In this document: piece after piece, positions 16,808 to 25,296 of the stretch
Layout: each line of letters begins with the position of its first letter
How positions within the stretch are numbered: the stretch's first letter is position 1
NCBI RefSeq assembly: GCF_001644195.2
Contig: NZ_LWBL02000053.1
Location: 1 to 32,102, forward strand
Direction: 5' to 3'
Source: Bacillus marinisedimentorum
Lineage (GTDB): Bacteria > Bacillota > Bacilli > Bacillales > Bacillaceae_O
DNA: 32,102 nucleotides
The notes under the pieces: generated by a model
What the model saw: the letters and a program-made list of their open reading frames with translations, nothing else
Database searches by the model: none
Told to the model about the DNA's origin: nothing
Position numbers and translations under genes: made by a program

Positions 16808-17794
16808 TTATTTCCGGTCTGCAGGATACAACAGGCCAAATTGCTTCCGCGCTTTTTCCATAATGGCGGCAGTAACCGCAGAATGCCTGTATGAGTTCAT
16901 CTGTGATTCCGTTTCCCTGTTCCCTAATAAGTCCAAAAAAGCCTCCACCTCATAGCTCATTGACGGGCGTTCCATTTTGGCATCGAAGACTTCCTTGCTT
17001 CCGGCACGGTAACGGATTTCCACCCTTTCCGGTTCGGATATTTTATCAATGACCATGCTTCCTTCCTCTCCCTGGATTTCACACGGAAGATTCGAATCCG
17101 CAATTTTCGAGTGCATGATCACCGCATCCATATCCCCATAATGAAGCAGCAGGCTGCCTTCTCCATCAACACCCGATTCGAGCAGCACCCCATTCGCCAT
17201 CACATCTTCAGGCTCCCCGTATAGAACCACGAGTGGATACAGGCAATAGATGCCAAGGTCCATCAGCGCCCCGTTTGAAAACTCCGGATTAAAAGCATTC
17301 AGCACTTCTCCGCGCCTGTATGCATCATAACGGGATGAGTACTTGCAAAAACTTGCGAAATAACGGCGCGGTTTCCCGATTTTATGGAGATGCTCCTGAA
17401 TCGTTTTGAACCCGGGCAAAAAGGTCGTCTTCATCGCTTCCATCAGCACAACCCCTTGGCCGCGGGCTGCCTCAAACATCGCTTCAACTTCAGCAGTATT
17501 GGAAGCAAGCGGTTTTTCACAGAGCACATGCTTTCCGTTTTCCATAAACAAAATCGACTGCTCCGCATGAAACGAATTCGGGCTGGCAATATATACCGCA
17601 TCAATCAGCTCGCTTTCCGCCATCTCCGCGATGTCCGTAAATGTATGAGCCGCTCCATGCTTTTCAGCAAAGTCTCTCGCCCGCTCCCCGGAACGTGAAT
17701 ACACGGCCGCAAGCTCAAATCCCGAAACCGCACGACCCCCTTCAAGAAACGCTTCTGTAATCCAATTCGTCCCGACAATTCCGAATCTGACCAT
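16808..17794 (-). CDS. Gfo/Idh/MocA-family oxidoreductase
   Basis: 328 residues, start ATG 17794 after AGGAG. The N-terminal Rossmann fold begins VRFGIVGTNWITEAFLEGG, a G-x-G-x-x-x variant that binds NAD(P). The family signature CEKPLASN (about 92-99) holds the catalytic Lys, and the C-terminal alpha/beta domain contains GALMDLGIYCLYPL. Length and sequence style are like Bacillus YulF. The substrate is probably a sugar, inositol or similar polyol. It is divergent from the truncated alcohol dehydrogenase, 94 bases apart. Confidence 0.9.
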   Translation of the reverse strand: MVRFGIVGTNWITEAFLEGGRAVSGFELAAVYSRSGERARDFAEKHGAAHTFTDIAEMAESELIDAVYIASPNSFHAEQSILFMENGKHVLCEKPLASNTAEVEAMFEAARGQGVVLMEAMKTTFLPGFKTIQEHLHKIGKPRRYFASFCKYSSRYDAYRRGEVLNAFNPEFSNGALMDLGIYCLYPLVVLYGEPEDVMANGVLLESGVDGEGSLLLHYGDMDAVIMHSKIADSNLPCEIQGEEGSMVIDKISEPERVEIRYRAGSKEVFDAKMERPSMSYEVEAFLDLLGNRETESQMNSYRHSAVTAAIMEKARKQFGLLYPADRK

Positions 17795-17813
17795 ATTTTT
17801 CAGCTCCTACATA

Positions 17814-17834
17814 GTGACAGGCACCTGTCGAATA
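17814..17834. repeat. Fragment of the GTGACAGGCACC repeat
   Basis: GTGACAGGCACCTGTCGAAT matches the first 20 bases of the full repeats at 4329 and 11396; the rest of the element is absent. It lies directly before the alcohol dehydrogenase reading frame that lacks its normal N-terminus, so it may mark the rearrangement that removed it. Confidence 0.75.
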
Positions 17835-17888
17835 ATCTTTTTCTTCTGTTTTTACGATAGCAGTCCAGACGGTATTTCACAACTTTAT

Positions 17889-18971
17889 ATGCAGATGAAG
17901 ATTTTGAAAGACGATGATATGATTGTAAGAATGACAAGCACGGCCATATGCGGATCAGATTTGCATCTTTATAAGAAAACGATGAAAATCGCGGATGACT
18001 ACATCATCGGACATGAACCGATGGGAATTGTTGAGGAAGTCGGGACGGCTGTGACCAAAGTGAAGAAAGGCGACAGGGTCGTCATTCCGTTTAATGTGTC
18101 ATGCGGCCACTGCTTTTATTGCAGCAACAACATGGAGAGCCAGTGTGATAACTCGAATCCGCACGATGATACGGGCGCTTATTTTGGCTACACGAAAAAG
18201 TTCGGCAATTACCCGGGCGGCCAGGCTGAATATTTACGCGTTCCTTTTGCAGACTTCTCTTCTTTTGTTGTTCCGGAAGATGCAGAGCTTGAAGACGATC
18301 AATTGTTGTTTTTATCTGATATCATCCCGACAGCCTACTGGAGTGTGGAAAACAGCGGTGTCAAAGAAGGGGACACCGTCATCGTCCTCGGTTCCGGGCC
18401 GGTTGGGCTTTTAACGCAGAAATTCGCCTGGATGAAAGGCGCTGAACGGGTTATTGCTGTCGACATGCTTGATTACCGCCTAGATCACGCCAAAAGAACA
18501 AACAGTGTGGAAACCTATAACTTTGAAAAGGTTGATGGAATTGGCGAGCTGCTGAGAGAAGAAACAAAAGGCGGAGCTGACGTTGTCATCGATGCTGTCG
18601 GCATGGACGGCAAAAAGTCCACAATCGAAAAAGTGGAAACCACCCTCATGCTGCAGGGCGGCACACTCAGCGCGATTGAAATGGCATCTAAAGCGGTGCG
18701 CAAATTTGGCCGTGTTCAGTTAACCGGCGTATATGGGCTCGTTTATAATGGTTTCCCGCTTGGCCAGTTTTTCTCGCGTAATATCACGCTTACAATGGGC
18801 CAGGCTCCTGTCATCCACTATATGCCCGAGCTAAATAATATGATCAAAGAAGGGAAAATCGATCCAACGGATATCATAACCCACAGATTGCCCCTAAAGG
18901 ATGCTCAAAAAGGATATCAGCTATTCCATGACCGAGAAGACAGCTGCATAAAAGTTGTTTTAAAGCCTTAG
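17889..18971 (+). pseudogene. Zinc alcohol dehydrogenase, 5'-truncated
   Basis: Medium-chain zinc dehydrogenase of the formaldehyde dehydrogenase-like group, readable from KILKDDDMIVRMTSTAICGSDLH onward. Catalytic zinc: Cys in AICGSD and GHE; structural zinc: CGHCFYCSNNMESQC; the NAD fold has VLGSGPVGLL. The C-terminus is complete. The first 15-20 residues that normally precede this point, a beta-strand pair starting MKA(V/L), are missing. The frame runs instead into unrelated sequence and a repeat fragment. The first in-frame ATGs (17889, 17895) have no ribosome site. Either the gene is dead at its 5' end, or a shortened protein is made poorly. The remaining frame has no stop or frameshift, so the damage is recent. 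Confidence 0.65.
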
Positions 18972-18996
18972 GGGTACCTATCACTTGTCATGGCAA

Positions 18997-19031
18997 ACTG
19001 CATCGGACACTCTCGCCGGTGCAGTTTTTCT
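18997..19031 (+). terminator. Terminator after the alcohol dehydrogenase
   Basis: ACTGCATCGG and CCGGTGCAGT (one wobble pair) flank a 9-base loop and lead into TTTTTCTTTT. It lies 26 bases beyond the dehydrogenase stop codon. Confidence 0.85.
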
Positions 19032-19105
19032 TTTCGTGTATATTCTTTGTTACGATTGGGCACTAATGGATGGAGGAATGGGAACGGAAATCGGGAGGAG
19101 TAAAG

Positions 19106-19552
19106 ATGGTTAAAGCAGACAGAAACTTATTTACAGCAGCAATCATATTGGGGCTCGGCAAAGCCGGTGCGATTGATGGGATTCTGTTTCACCAGCTCAT
19201 CCAATGGCATCATATGATCGATAGTCCGGATATCGAATTTGAAATATTAACGGACGGCCTGTTCACCGCAGCATTCTCTGCACTACTCGTATGGGGCGGC
19301 ATCAATATATTCAAACATGCCCGCAAGAATGAACTTGGCAGCAGTTTTCGCCTCTTCCTGTCCGGGATCCTGATCGGCGCCGGCACCTTCAATCTCGTAG
19401 AAGGCATCATCGACCATCATATCCTGCAGGTTCACAGAGTGAGGCCGCTCGCCGAGTATCCCCTCGTATATGATATCGCATTTCTGCTGATCGGACTGAA
19501 ACTGGTCCTCATCGGGTTGAAAATCAAGCCGAAACAAAATAAACAGGCGTAA
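19106..19552 (+). CDS. DUF2243 family membrane protein, paralogue 2
   Basis: 148 residues, ATG 19106 after GGGAGGAG. Four hydrophobic helices and the same motifs as the protein at 11495-11932: GAIDGILFHQLIQWHHM, a LTDGLFTAAFSALLVWGG helix, and NLVEGIIDHHILQVHRVRP. The two copies clearly derive from one ancestor. The function is unknown. It starts a three-gene plus-strand operon with a small exported protein and a CBO0543-like membrane protein, a context that points to the cell envelope. Confidence 0.85.
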   Translation: MVKADRNLFTAAIILGLGKAGAIDGILFHQLIQWHHMIDSPDIEFEILTDGLFTAAFSALLVWGGINIFKHARKNELGSSFRLFLSGILIGAGTFNLVEGIIDHHILQVHRVRPLAEYPLVYDIAFLLIGLKLVLIGLKIKPKQNKQA

Positions 19553-19567
19553 GGACGGGGAGTGCAC

Positions 19568-20023
19568 ATGATAAAAAAGCTGAACAGCCTCCTGTCATTC
19601 ACACTCATTTTTTTAGCCTTCTTTCTTTACATTACCGGTCAAAACCGGGCCGCCCATATGAATAGCGCTGATGCGATGTCACACGGCAAACTCGACATCC
19701 CGAAAGCCGCCCAAAACATCCCGTCGGTCTCAATATCCGTCTCACAGGATCCGTCAGGCTCATGGCTTCTGAAAACTGAAACGAAACATTTTGCATTCCA
19801 GCCAGAAAAAGCAGGCACTGATGAAGCCAGCTTCCAGGAGGGACACGCACACATATACGTTGACGGTAAAAAGATAAACCGCCTGTACGGCAATTATTAT
19901 AACCTGGGTGAACTCCAATCCGGCCGGCATGAGATCACAGTGTCGCTCAACAGCAATAATCATGCGTTGTTTACTTATGAAGGAAAAGAAATTTCAGACT
20001 CAGAAATAGTTTTCGTGGAATAA
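19568..20023 (+). CDS. Small exported or membrane-anchored protein
   Basis: 151 residues, ATG 19568 after GGGGAG, 15 bases after the DUF2243 stop. A single N-terminal hydrophobic segment (MIKKLNSLLSFTLIFLAFFLYITG) could be an uncleaved signal or anchor. The outer part ends in EGHAHIYVDGKKINRLYGNYYNLGELQSGRHEITVSLNSNNHALFTYEG, a small beta-sandwich pattern that I associate with exported proteins of metal or envelope context. The His pair in GHAH and the final HAL might bind metal. I do not assign a function. Confidence 0.75.
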   Translation: MIKKLNSLLSFTLIFLAFFLYITGQNRAAHMNSADAMSHGKLDIPKAAQNIPSVSISVSQDPSGSWLLKTETKHFAFQPEKAGTDEASFQEGHAHIYVDGKKINRLYGNYYNLGELQSGRHEITVSLNSNNHALFTYEGKEISDSEIVFVE

Positions 20024-20048
20024 TTTTGTAAAACCGGATGTGATCATA

Positions 20049-20504
20049 ATGTTGGTGAACATTACGCTTGGATTTGCTTTGCCGTGGATAACGGCAATTT
20101 ATCTCATAAAAAAAGACTTGCCGGTTTTCCTGGCCGTATTCCCGTTCGTCTCGATGTGCGCGTTCGTCTTTGATTTTCTATTTTTCCACGCAGGCTGGTA
20201 TATCGTAGAACCATACATGCCTCCGCACGAAATGCTCCCGGCCTTCCCTTTTAAAATCGGTATTTATCCAATCACAGGGGTGCTGCTCATCCATACAATA
20301 ACTTCATCAAAAAAGAAAGGGCATTGGTACTGGCTGTTCTTGTTTGCCATAGTGATCACTGCTTTAGAAGGGATTGCCGTCCATTTTGAAAGAATCCATT
20401 ACGGCAACAACTGGAACCTCTTTTGGACCTTTGCCGCTTATCTGTTTTTCATGTGGCTTACATTCTTTTACTATGAAAAATTAAAGAAATTGATGAAAAG
20501 CTAG
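20049..20504 (+). CDS. CBO0543-like multi-pass membrane protein
   Basis: 151 residues, about five hydrophobic helices. I choose ATG 20049 (six bases after GGATGTG) over an in-frame GTG at 20040. Conserved-looking features are FPFKIGIYPITGVLLIHTI, HAGWYIVEPYMPPHEMLP, and GIAVHFERIHYGNNWNLFWTFAAYLFFMW. The overall pattern fits the CBO0543 family common in Bacilli, whose function is not known. It is third in the DUF2243 operon, 25 bases after the exported protein gene. Confidence 0.7.
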   Translation: MLVNITLGFALPWITAIYLIKKDLPVFLAVFPFVSMCAFVFDFLFFHAGWYIVEPYMPPHEMLPAFPFKIGIYPITGVLLIHTITSSKKKGHWYWLFLFAIVITALEGIAVHFERIHYGNNWNLFWTFAAYLFFMWLTFFYYEKLKKLMKS

Positions 20505-20580
20505 TGTGTTAACTGCTGTTCCTGCTAAACAATTGATCTCCAAAAGACTGAGCGGGCTTTCCGGAACTTCCCCCTGCTAA

Positions 20581-20889
20581 TTACATCCATTCGTCTGCGA
20601 GTGCCGCTCCTTCTGAGGCGATTAAACTGGCTGCATTCGTAATTGCCTGCGCCCTCGTTTCCCCCTTGTCACAAAACCCGTTGAAACAAACCTCTCCACT
20701 CTCTTTATTTATATAGGTGAACCCGAACTTCTCCAGCCTACCTACGATTAACATCGCATGGTCAAGGTTTTCTTCAGGCAGAAAATCAGAAACCGGTATG
20801 AAAACACCCTTTTCCGGATCATACCAGCGGTCCCACCGATTTAGTGTCCAGCCCATTATTTTACGTGCCACCGATTCCGTTTTATTCAT
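20581..20889 (-). CDS. Phage-type ABA-sandwich domain protein
   Basis: 102 residues from ATG 20889, eight bases after AAAGG; an earlier in-frame start at 20907 lies upstream of the ribosome site. MGWTLNRWDRWYDPEKGVFIPVSDF is followed by LDHAMLIVGRLEKFGFTY, VCFNGFCDKGETRAQAITNAASLIA. This matches the small BC1872-type ABA-sandwich proteins found on Bacillus phages and scattered on chromosomes. The role is unknown. No other phage gene is nearby, so it is probably a single domesticated or leftover gene. Confidence 0.7.
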   Translation of the reverse strand: MNKTESVARKIMGWTLNRWDRWYDPEKGVFIPVSDFLPEENLDHAMLIVGRLEKFGFTYINKESGEVCFNGFCDKGETRAQAITNAASLIASEGAALADEWM

Positions 20890-20916
20890 ATGCCATCCCT
20901 TTCTCATATAAGTTTT

Positions 20917-20985
20917 GTTCTGTTAAACAGCGCTGTTGATTTTCGCACCAGGTGTCCATGCCTCTGCGTTTTCTGCAGGACGCGG
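20917..20985. repeat. Possible degenerate left end of the MITE-like repeat
   Basis: GTTCTGTTAAACAGCGCTGT followed by TGATTTTCGCACCAGG resembles the left end of the element at 26254 (GGCTCTGTTAACGCTAGTGT, then TGATTTCCGTTGCAGG). I cannot find a matching right end or target duplication, so it is either a decayed copy or a fragment. Confidence 0.4.
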
Positions 20986-21227
20986 AAATCTAAGCACCGG
21001 TTCCTCTTATCCACTGGGCTCCCCGGCATTCATGCCAGCGGGATTTCCGCTCGACAACAGGACAGTGAATATGCTCCACGAATTCTCGCCGCACGAAGAA
21101 ATGCTCAGCATTTTCGAGGCGTATCCGCTTCCTAATGCTTTACGTTCAGATCTACTATTTTATCATTTACCTCCACCGGAACCTTGCTTGAATTCTTACA
21201 ATTACGTGATGGAATACCGCCATTATA

Positions 21228-21259
21228 GAAAACAGGCACCTCACTCTTCCGGCGCCTGT
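21228..21259 (-). terminator. Terminator of the threonine dehydratase-like gene
   Basis: On the minus strand ACAGGCGCC and GGTGCCTGT (one G:U pair) flank a 10-base loop and lead into TTTTC. It lies 30 bases past the stop codon. Confidence 0.75.
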
Positions 21260-21288
21260 CCTGCGCTCCATTCTTTTTACGGCCGTTG

Positions 21289-22242
21289 TCAATCCTGTAA
21301 AATCAATTCTTTAATCCCCGCAACATCTACATTCCCCCCTGATATGACCGCCGCGGCCTTTTTCCCTTCAAGGGGCAGCCTTCTTTTCATCAAAGCGGCA
21401 ATCGTCACAGCGCTTGACGGTTCGATCATCTGCTTCATCCGCTCAAGTACAAAGGTAAACGCCCGGCGGATTTCGTCTTCACTGACCAGGACGAGGTCAT
21501 CAAGGTACTTCATCAAAACCGGGAACGTCAGGTCACCGGGCTGAGAGGTGCGCAATCCATCCGCTATCGTGTTCGTTGCCGGAATGTGCGTAATCTCGCC
21601 AGACTGCAGCGACAAATACGTATCATTGGCAGTTTCCGGCTCAACACCATACACTTCGATCCGCGGATTTGTCTCCTTTATTGCGGTCAAAATTCCTGAA
21701 ATGAGCCCACCCCCTCCTACCGGCACAACGACAGCATCCAAATCGCTGACCTGCTCGATCAGCTCCAGCCCCGCCGTTCCCTGGCCGGCCATAATAAGCG
21801 GATCATCGTATGGCGGTATGAAAATGCCGTTCTGTTCTTCAGCCGCTTCTTTTGCCCTCGGAATCCGTTCTGCCGAAGTGGTGCCGCATGTTTCAATGTC
21901 AGCGTTATAAGCGGCAATGGCATTAAGCTTGCATTCACTGGCATCGGACGGCACCACGATCTTCGCCGGCACCCCGAGTTTGTTTGCGATATAGGCAACA
22001 GCCTGGCCGTGGTTGCCCGAAGAAGCCGCTGTCACAAGGGTGGCGCCTTCTTTTGCTGCCTGCTTCACTTTATTTGTTGCACCCCGTATTTTGAAAGAGC
22101 CGGTCTTTTGCAGGTGCTCGCTTTTCAAATATAATTCATTGCCGCACATAGCAGATAACTGCTCAGACGTTAGTATCGGCGTTCTATGTACAACATCAGC
22201 TATGTTGGCTCTGGCATTTTTAATATCAGCAATGGTGATCAT
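21289..22242 (-). CDS. PLP-dependent threonine/serine dehydratase
   Basis: 317 residues. ATG 22242 follows AAAGGAGG at 8-base spacing. Fold type II PLP enzyme: the Lys of the Schiff base is in KTGSFKIRGA (about 50-59), the substrate loop is TAASSGNHGQAVA (about 78-90), and the phosphate site is VPVGGGGLISG (about 174-184). There is no C-terminal ACT regulatory domain, so it resembles catabolic threonine ammonia-lyase or serine racemase rather than feedback-controlled IlvA. It would convert threonine to 2-oxobutanoate and ammonia, and may also act on serine. It stands alone. Confidence 0.88.
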   Translation of the reverse strand: MITIADIKNARANIADVVHRTPILTSEQLSAMCGNELYLKSEHLQKTGSFKIRGATNKVKQAAKEGATLVTAASSGNHGQAVAYIANKLGVPAKIVVPSDASECKLNAIAAYNADIETCGTTSAERIPRAKEAAEEQNGIFIPPYDDPLIMAGQGTAGLELIEQVSDLDAVVVPVGGGGLISGILTAIKETNPRIEVYGVEPETANDTYLSLQSGEITHIPATNTIADGLRTSQPGDLTFPVLMKYLDDLVLVSEDEIRRAFTFVLERMKQMIEPSSAVTIAALMKRRLPLEGKKAAAVISGGNVDVAGIKELILQD

Positions 22243-22483
22243 CGGTTTGCCTCCTTTGATTCTTTCCGTTTGTTTACTTCTCTGAAAAGCGGTCAACCTC
22301 CTTTCAAACCTCTTAACAAAGATATATAACCCTGTTTACTTCAGGAAAATTTTATCATCTGGCCGTCATATACAACGCAAAACCAACCTCTTCGAAATAA
22401 ACGATACACGTTTGTGATACTCCATAAGAGGTATACATTCACTATAATCCAATTTATTCCACATCATGAAGGAGTGTTTTTTC

Positions 22484-22795
22484 ATGATGGCAAGCCTGAA
22501 AGAATCAGTGATTGTCCTGCTCTTTGCAGCAGGCTTAGCACTGACAGGCTGTACGGAAGAAGAACCTGACTCTGACCAGGATATAATCATTAAAGAAGAA
22601 GAGGAAGATTCAAACACGGATGAGGGCACAAATAACGGCGGAGGAACAGAGACCGAAGGGGATGCAGGTACTGAAGGAGAAACAAATACAGAGGAAGGTA
22701 CAAAGACCGAAGACAACAATGGAACTGCTGAAGAAGATACAAATGGCTCCGCAGAAGCAGATAGCGGTACTGCAGAAGAAGACGAAAGCCATTAA
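22484..22795 (+). CDS. Small acidic lipoprotein of unknown function
   Basis: 103 residues, ATG 22484 nine bases after AAGGAG (a second ATG follows immediately). The signal LLFAAGLALTGC carries a lipobox with Cys about residue 23. The mature part is almost entirely Glu, Asp, Thr, Gly and Asn (EEEEDSNTDEGTNNGGGTE and similar), so it is disordered and strongly negative. Such tails act as spacers or cation-binding surface polymers. No folded domain is visible. Confidence 0.8.
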   Translation: MMASLKESVIVLLFAAGLALTGCTEEEPDSDQDIIIKEEEEDSNTDEGTNNGGGTETEGDAGTEGETNTEEGTKTEDNNGTAEEDTNGSAEADSGTAEEDESH

Positions 22796-22821
22796 TGCAA
22801 TAATAAAATCCAGCAATCAAA

Positions 22822-22849
22822 ACGGACGGCTGTGATCACAGCCGTCCGT
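22822..22849. terminator. Perfect 28-bp palindrome between convergent genes
   Basis: ACGGACGGCTGTGA is followed immediately by its exact reverse complement. It lies between the lipoprotein and oligoendopeptidase stop codons and would form a strong hairpin on both strands; only short U-runs follow (TTT on the minus strand). It probably serves as a shared terminator. Confidence 0.75.
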
Positions 22850-22857
22850 CTTCTTAC

Positions 22858-24672
22858 TTATTCATAACTTTTTTCCAGCTCAGCAATCAACTCGCCGACA
22901 TAGGCAACCGCTTTCCGTATCGGTTCAGGATTTGACATATCTACACCGGTTTTTTTTATCAAGTCAAGCGGCTTCATTGTGCCGCCTGCCTTCAGCACTT
23001 CGATCCATTGCTCTACAGCAGGCTTGCCTTCTTCCAATATCCGTTTGGAAACAAGCGTTGACACTGTCAGGCCCGCTGAATACGTGTAAGGATAGAGGCC
23101 CATATAGTAGTGAGGCTGATGCATCCATGTCAGGCTCGCACCCTCGTCAATTTCAACAGCGTCACCCCAGAAATTGCGGAGCGCTTCCGCTGTTTGCTCC
23201 GAAAGCACATTTGCTGTCAGCGGCTCGCCTTCTTCCGCCAGCCTGTATACACGCCGCTGGAATTCCCCTTCAAGCAAGTGGGTAACAAAGTTGTGATAAT
23301 AGGTGCCGAGCAGCTGAAGAATGACCCAGCGCCTTGTCCGGTCATCATTTGAATTCGATAACAAATGATTCCCGAGCAGCATTTCATTCATTGTAGAAGG
23401 AGCTTCGGTAAAGTATCGCGACGGCCTGGCGCTGGTCATGCGCTGATGCTTTTCTGCATAGTAAAAGTGGCCGGCATGGCCCAGTTCATGGGCAAGTGTG
23501 AATGCGCCCCTCATCGTATCAGGCCAGGTCATCAGCACATACGGATGTGAACTGTACGGGCTTGAACAGGAGGCTCCGGTTGACTTCCCGACGTTATCCG
23601 CATAATCGACCCAGCGTTCTGCAATCGCCTTTTTGATCATGCCGCTGTATTCCGGCCCCATAATATCGAGCGCTTCTTGAACCGTTTCAGACGCTTCCTC
23701 ATACGTTGTTTCAATTTTGAATTCAGGGTCGAGCGGAGCTTTAATATCTGCCATCGTCATCTTATCCAGGCCGAGCACCCGTTTCTTCAAGTTGGCATAA
23801 CGCCTCATATGCGGTGCCAGCTCTTCCTGGATGACGTCGAGCTGATTCTCATACATCTCCTTCGTTACCTGCTGTCCGTGAAGCAGCATGGCTTCCGCCG
23901 ATTCATAGTTACGGAGCCGGGCTGTCGTCACTTCATGATTCACCTGCGTCTGGTAGGTTGCCGCAAAGGTATTTTTATACTGCTGAAGGGACCTGTTGAA
24001 CGCTTCATAGGCATTGCGGCGGACAGCGGTTGACGGGGAAGAACTGTACTTCCCCATATACATCCCGAATGAAAGCGGAATTTCGTTCCCTTCCTCATCT
24101 TGAAACGGATCAAATTGCATGTCCGACAACTTGCCGCGATTGTATACAGTATAAGGGGAATTGAAAAGTGAACCGAGCGCAGCCAGTGTTTCCTCCGTTT
24201 CCTGTCCAAGTCCATACGGCTTTTTATCCTGTAAGTCAGTCAAATACTTTTCAAACGATTGCAGCCCCTCTTCTTCTTTCCTGAACTGCTGCACAGTATC
24301 CTGCGGAAGCGCAATGATTTCCGTTTCCACAAATGCGGCAGCCGAATTAATTTCTGCCTGAATTTCAGCAGCCCTGGCCGCATCCTTCTGCCGTTCAGCA
24401 TCAGTATTATCAACAGCCTGCCGTAAATTGGCATACATCGAGACAAGATCGAATCGCTGCTGCAGCTTTTCTTTCGTCTCCAGACAGCCTAACAGATTCT
24501 CCGCGCTTTCGCCGAGCTTCCCTTTATACTTTGTCACTTCCGGAATGAATTCACGTACCGCTTTCAGCTCCCGTTCCCAGTCCTCTCTAGTTCCAAATAG
24601 ATGGGTCAGATCCCAAGTCTGTTCCTTCGGGACATCTTCGCGTTTCATCCGATCATTTCTTTTTCCGGTCAA
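22858..24672 (-). CDS. Oligoendopeptidase F
   Basis: 604 residues. The best start is TTG 24672, six bases after GGAGGG; the ATG at 24648 that begins the conserved MKREDVPKEQTWDLTHLF lacks its own site. It belongs to the M3 zinc metallopeptidases with LAHELGHAGHFYYAEKH (HExxH near residue 393) and the third zinc ligand Glu in YFTEAPSTMNEML. The helical N-terminal half encloses the channel that limits it to short peptides. It is a cytoplasmic enzyme that degrades oligopeptides of about 7-17 residues. Length matches the family (about 600). Confidence 0.93.
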   Translation of the reverse strand: MTGKRNDRMKREDVPKEQTWDLTHLFGTREDWERELKAVREFIPEVTKYKGKLGESAENLLGCLETKEKLQQRFDLVSMYANLRQAVDNTDAERQKDAARAAEIQAEINSAAAFVETEIIALPQDTVQQFRKEEEGLQSFEKYLTDLQDKKPYGLGQETEETLAALGSLFNSPYTVYNRGKLSDMQFDPFQDEEGNEIPLSFGMYMGKYSSSPSTAVRRNAYEAFNRSLQQYKNTFAATYQTQVNHEVTTARLRNYESAEAMLLHGQQVTKEMYENQLDVIQEELAPHMRRYANLKKRVLGLDKMTMADIKAPLDPEFKIETTYEEASETVQEALDIMGPEYSGMIKKAIAERWVDYADNVGKSTGASCSSPYSSHPYVLMTWPDTMRGAFTLAHELGHAGHFYYAEKHQRMTSARPSRYFTEAPSTMNEMLLGNHLLSNSNDDRTRRWVILQLLGTYYHNFVTHLLEGEFQRRVYRLAEEGEPLTANVLSEQTAEALRNFWGDAVEIDEGASLTWMHQPHYYMGLYPYTYSAGLTVSTLVSKRILEEGKPAVEQWIEVLKAGGTMKPLDLIKKTGVDMSNPEPIRKAVAYVGELIAELEKSYE

Positions 24673-25296
24673 TTGCAACCCTCCTGACATAGTCACTAGT
24701 AAACCCATTCATATTTCATCGGTACACATTAAAACATCAGACATTACTAGGTGTACCACGACAAATATTCCCGTAATCCAGTGAAATTCAATAAAATCCG
24801 ATTTCCTCCGATATGCCGTTACCTGATCATAATTAATTCTGTTCAGATCTATCAAAAAAAACGCAAGACGCCTGCTTAGCGGCGTGCACCGAAGGCCTTT
24901 TCGGGAGCGCATGGGCTCGATTCGTTCCCTTTTTGGTGATCCGAAGCACTTTTCGGGAACGCATAGGCTCGATTCGTTCCCTTTTTGCTCCTCTGAAGGC
25001 CTTTTCGGGAACGCATAGCTCGATTCGTTCCCTTTTTGCTCCTCCGAAGGCCTTTTCGGGAACGTAAAGGCATTAGCGGGGATTCCTACAGGAAAGTGGT
25101 TTTCCCTTCCGAGGGGAATCACCGCTTTTGGCGATATCCGCTGGCGCCTGGAGATAGACACTAATCTTACTTGAAAAACAAAATTTATACTTTCCTATAA
25201 GGTGGGAAAAGGCAGCTTAAATCGCCCCTTAATTCACCTAAATGGAATACATGAAGGCATTCCTCTCCGTCCATACTACCATCAGGAGGTGGAAGC
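24673..25296. other. Repeat-rich intergenic region
   Basis: 624 bases with no supported gene. It holds a tandem array (24889-25070) and, just after it, an imperfect hairpin GCGGGGATTCC/GGGGAATCACCGC (25076-25125). The 24709-25161 minus-strand reading frame is open only because the repeat contains no stop; its 52-bp period is not a multiple of three, so it is not a protein repeat. Confidence 0.6.
24889..25070. repeat. Tandem array, 3.5 copies of a 52-bp terminator-like unit
   Basis: Units begin GAAGG(C)CTTTTCGGGAACG at 24891, 24943, 24995 and 25046 (period 52, 52, 51). Each full unit holds GGGAACG and CGTTCCC separated by about 14 bases and followed by TTTTT, so each can form a plus-strand hairpin with a U-run. 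The first copy reads GGGAGCG, breaking one pair. The fourth is cut after GGGAACG. Confidence 0.85.

Larger units (their letters stand above)
20890..21288. other. Intergenic region with degenerate repeat and terminator
   Basis: 399 bases without a convincing gene. It contains the possible left end of a MITE-like repeat (20917-20985), short inverted GCGGAAAT/ATTTCCGC segments, and the terminator of the dehydratase gene (21228-21259). Confidence 0.5.

Noticed and set aside
17814-17888. GTG start at 17814 giving the alcohol dehydrogenase an extended N-terminus
   Set aside because: These codons come from the repeat fragment and unrelated sequence (FFFCFYDSS), do not fit the family and lack a ribosome site.
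20936-21544. 202-codon plus-strand reading frame
   Set aside because: It begins in intergenic repeat-like DNA and overlaps the dehydratase gene on the opposite strand; no ribosome site.
24889-25070. CRISPR-like array
   Set aside because: The units are directly tandem without unique spacers, and no cas genes are nearby.
24709-25161. 150-codon minus-strand reading frame with repeated FPKRPSEEQKGNES-like peptides
   Set aside because: It is the translation of the 52-bp tandem array; the period is not a multiple of three and the reading frame changes between units. No ribosome site is present.
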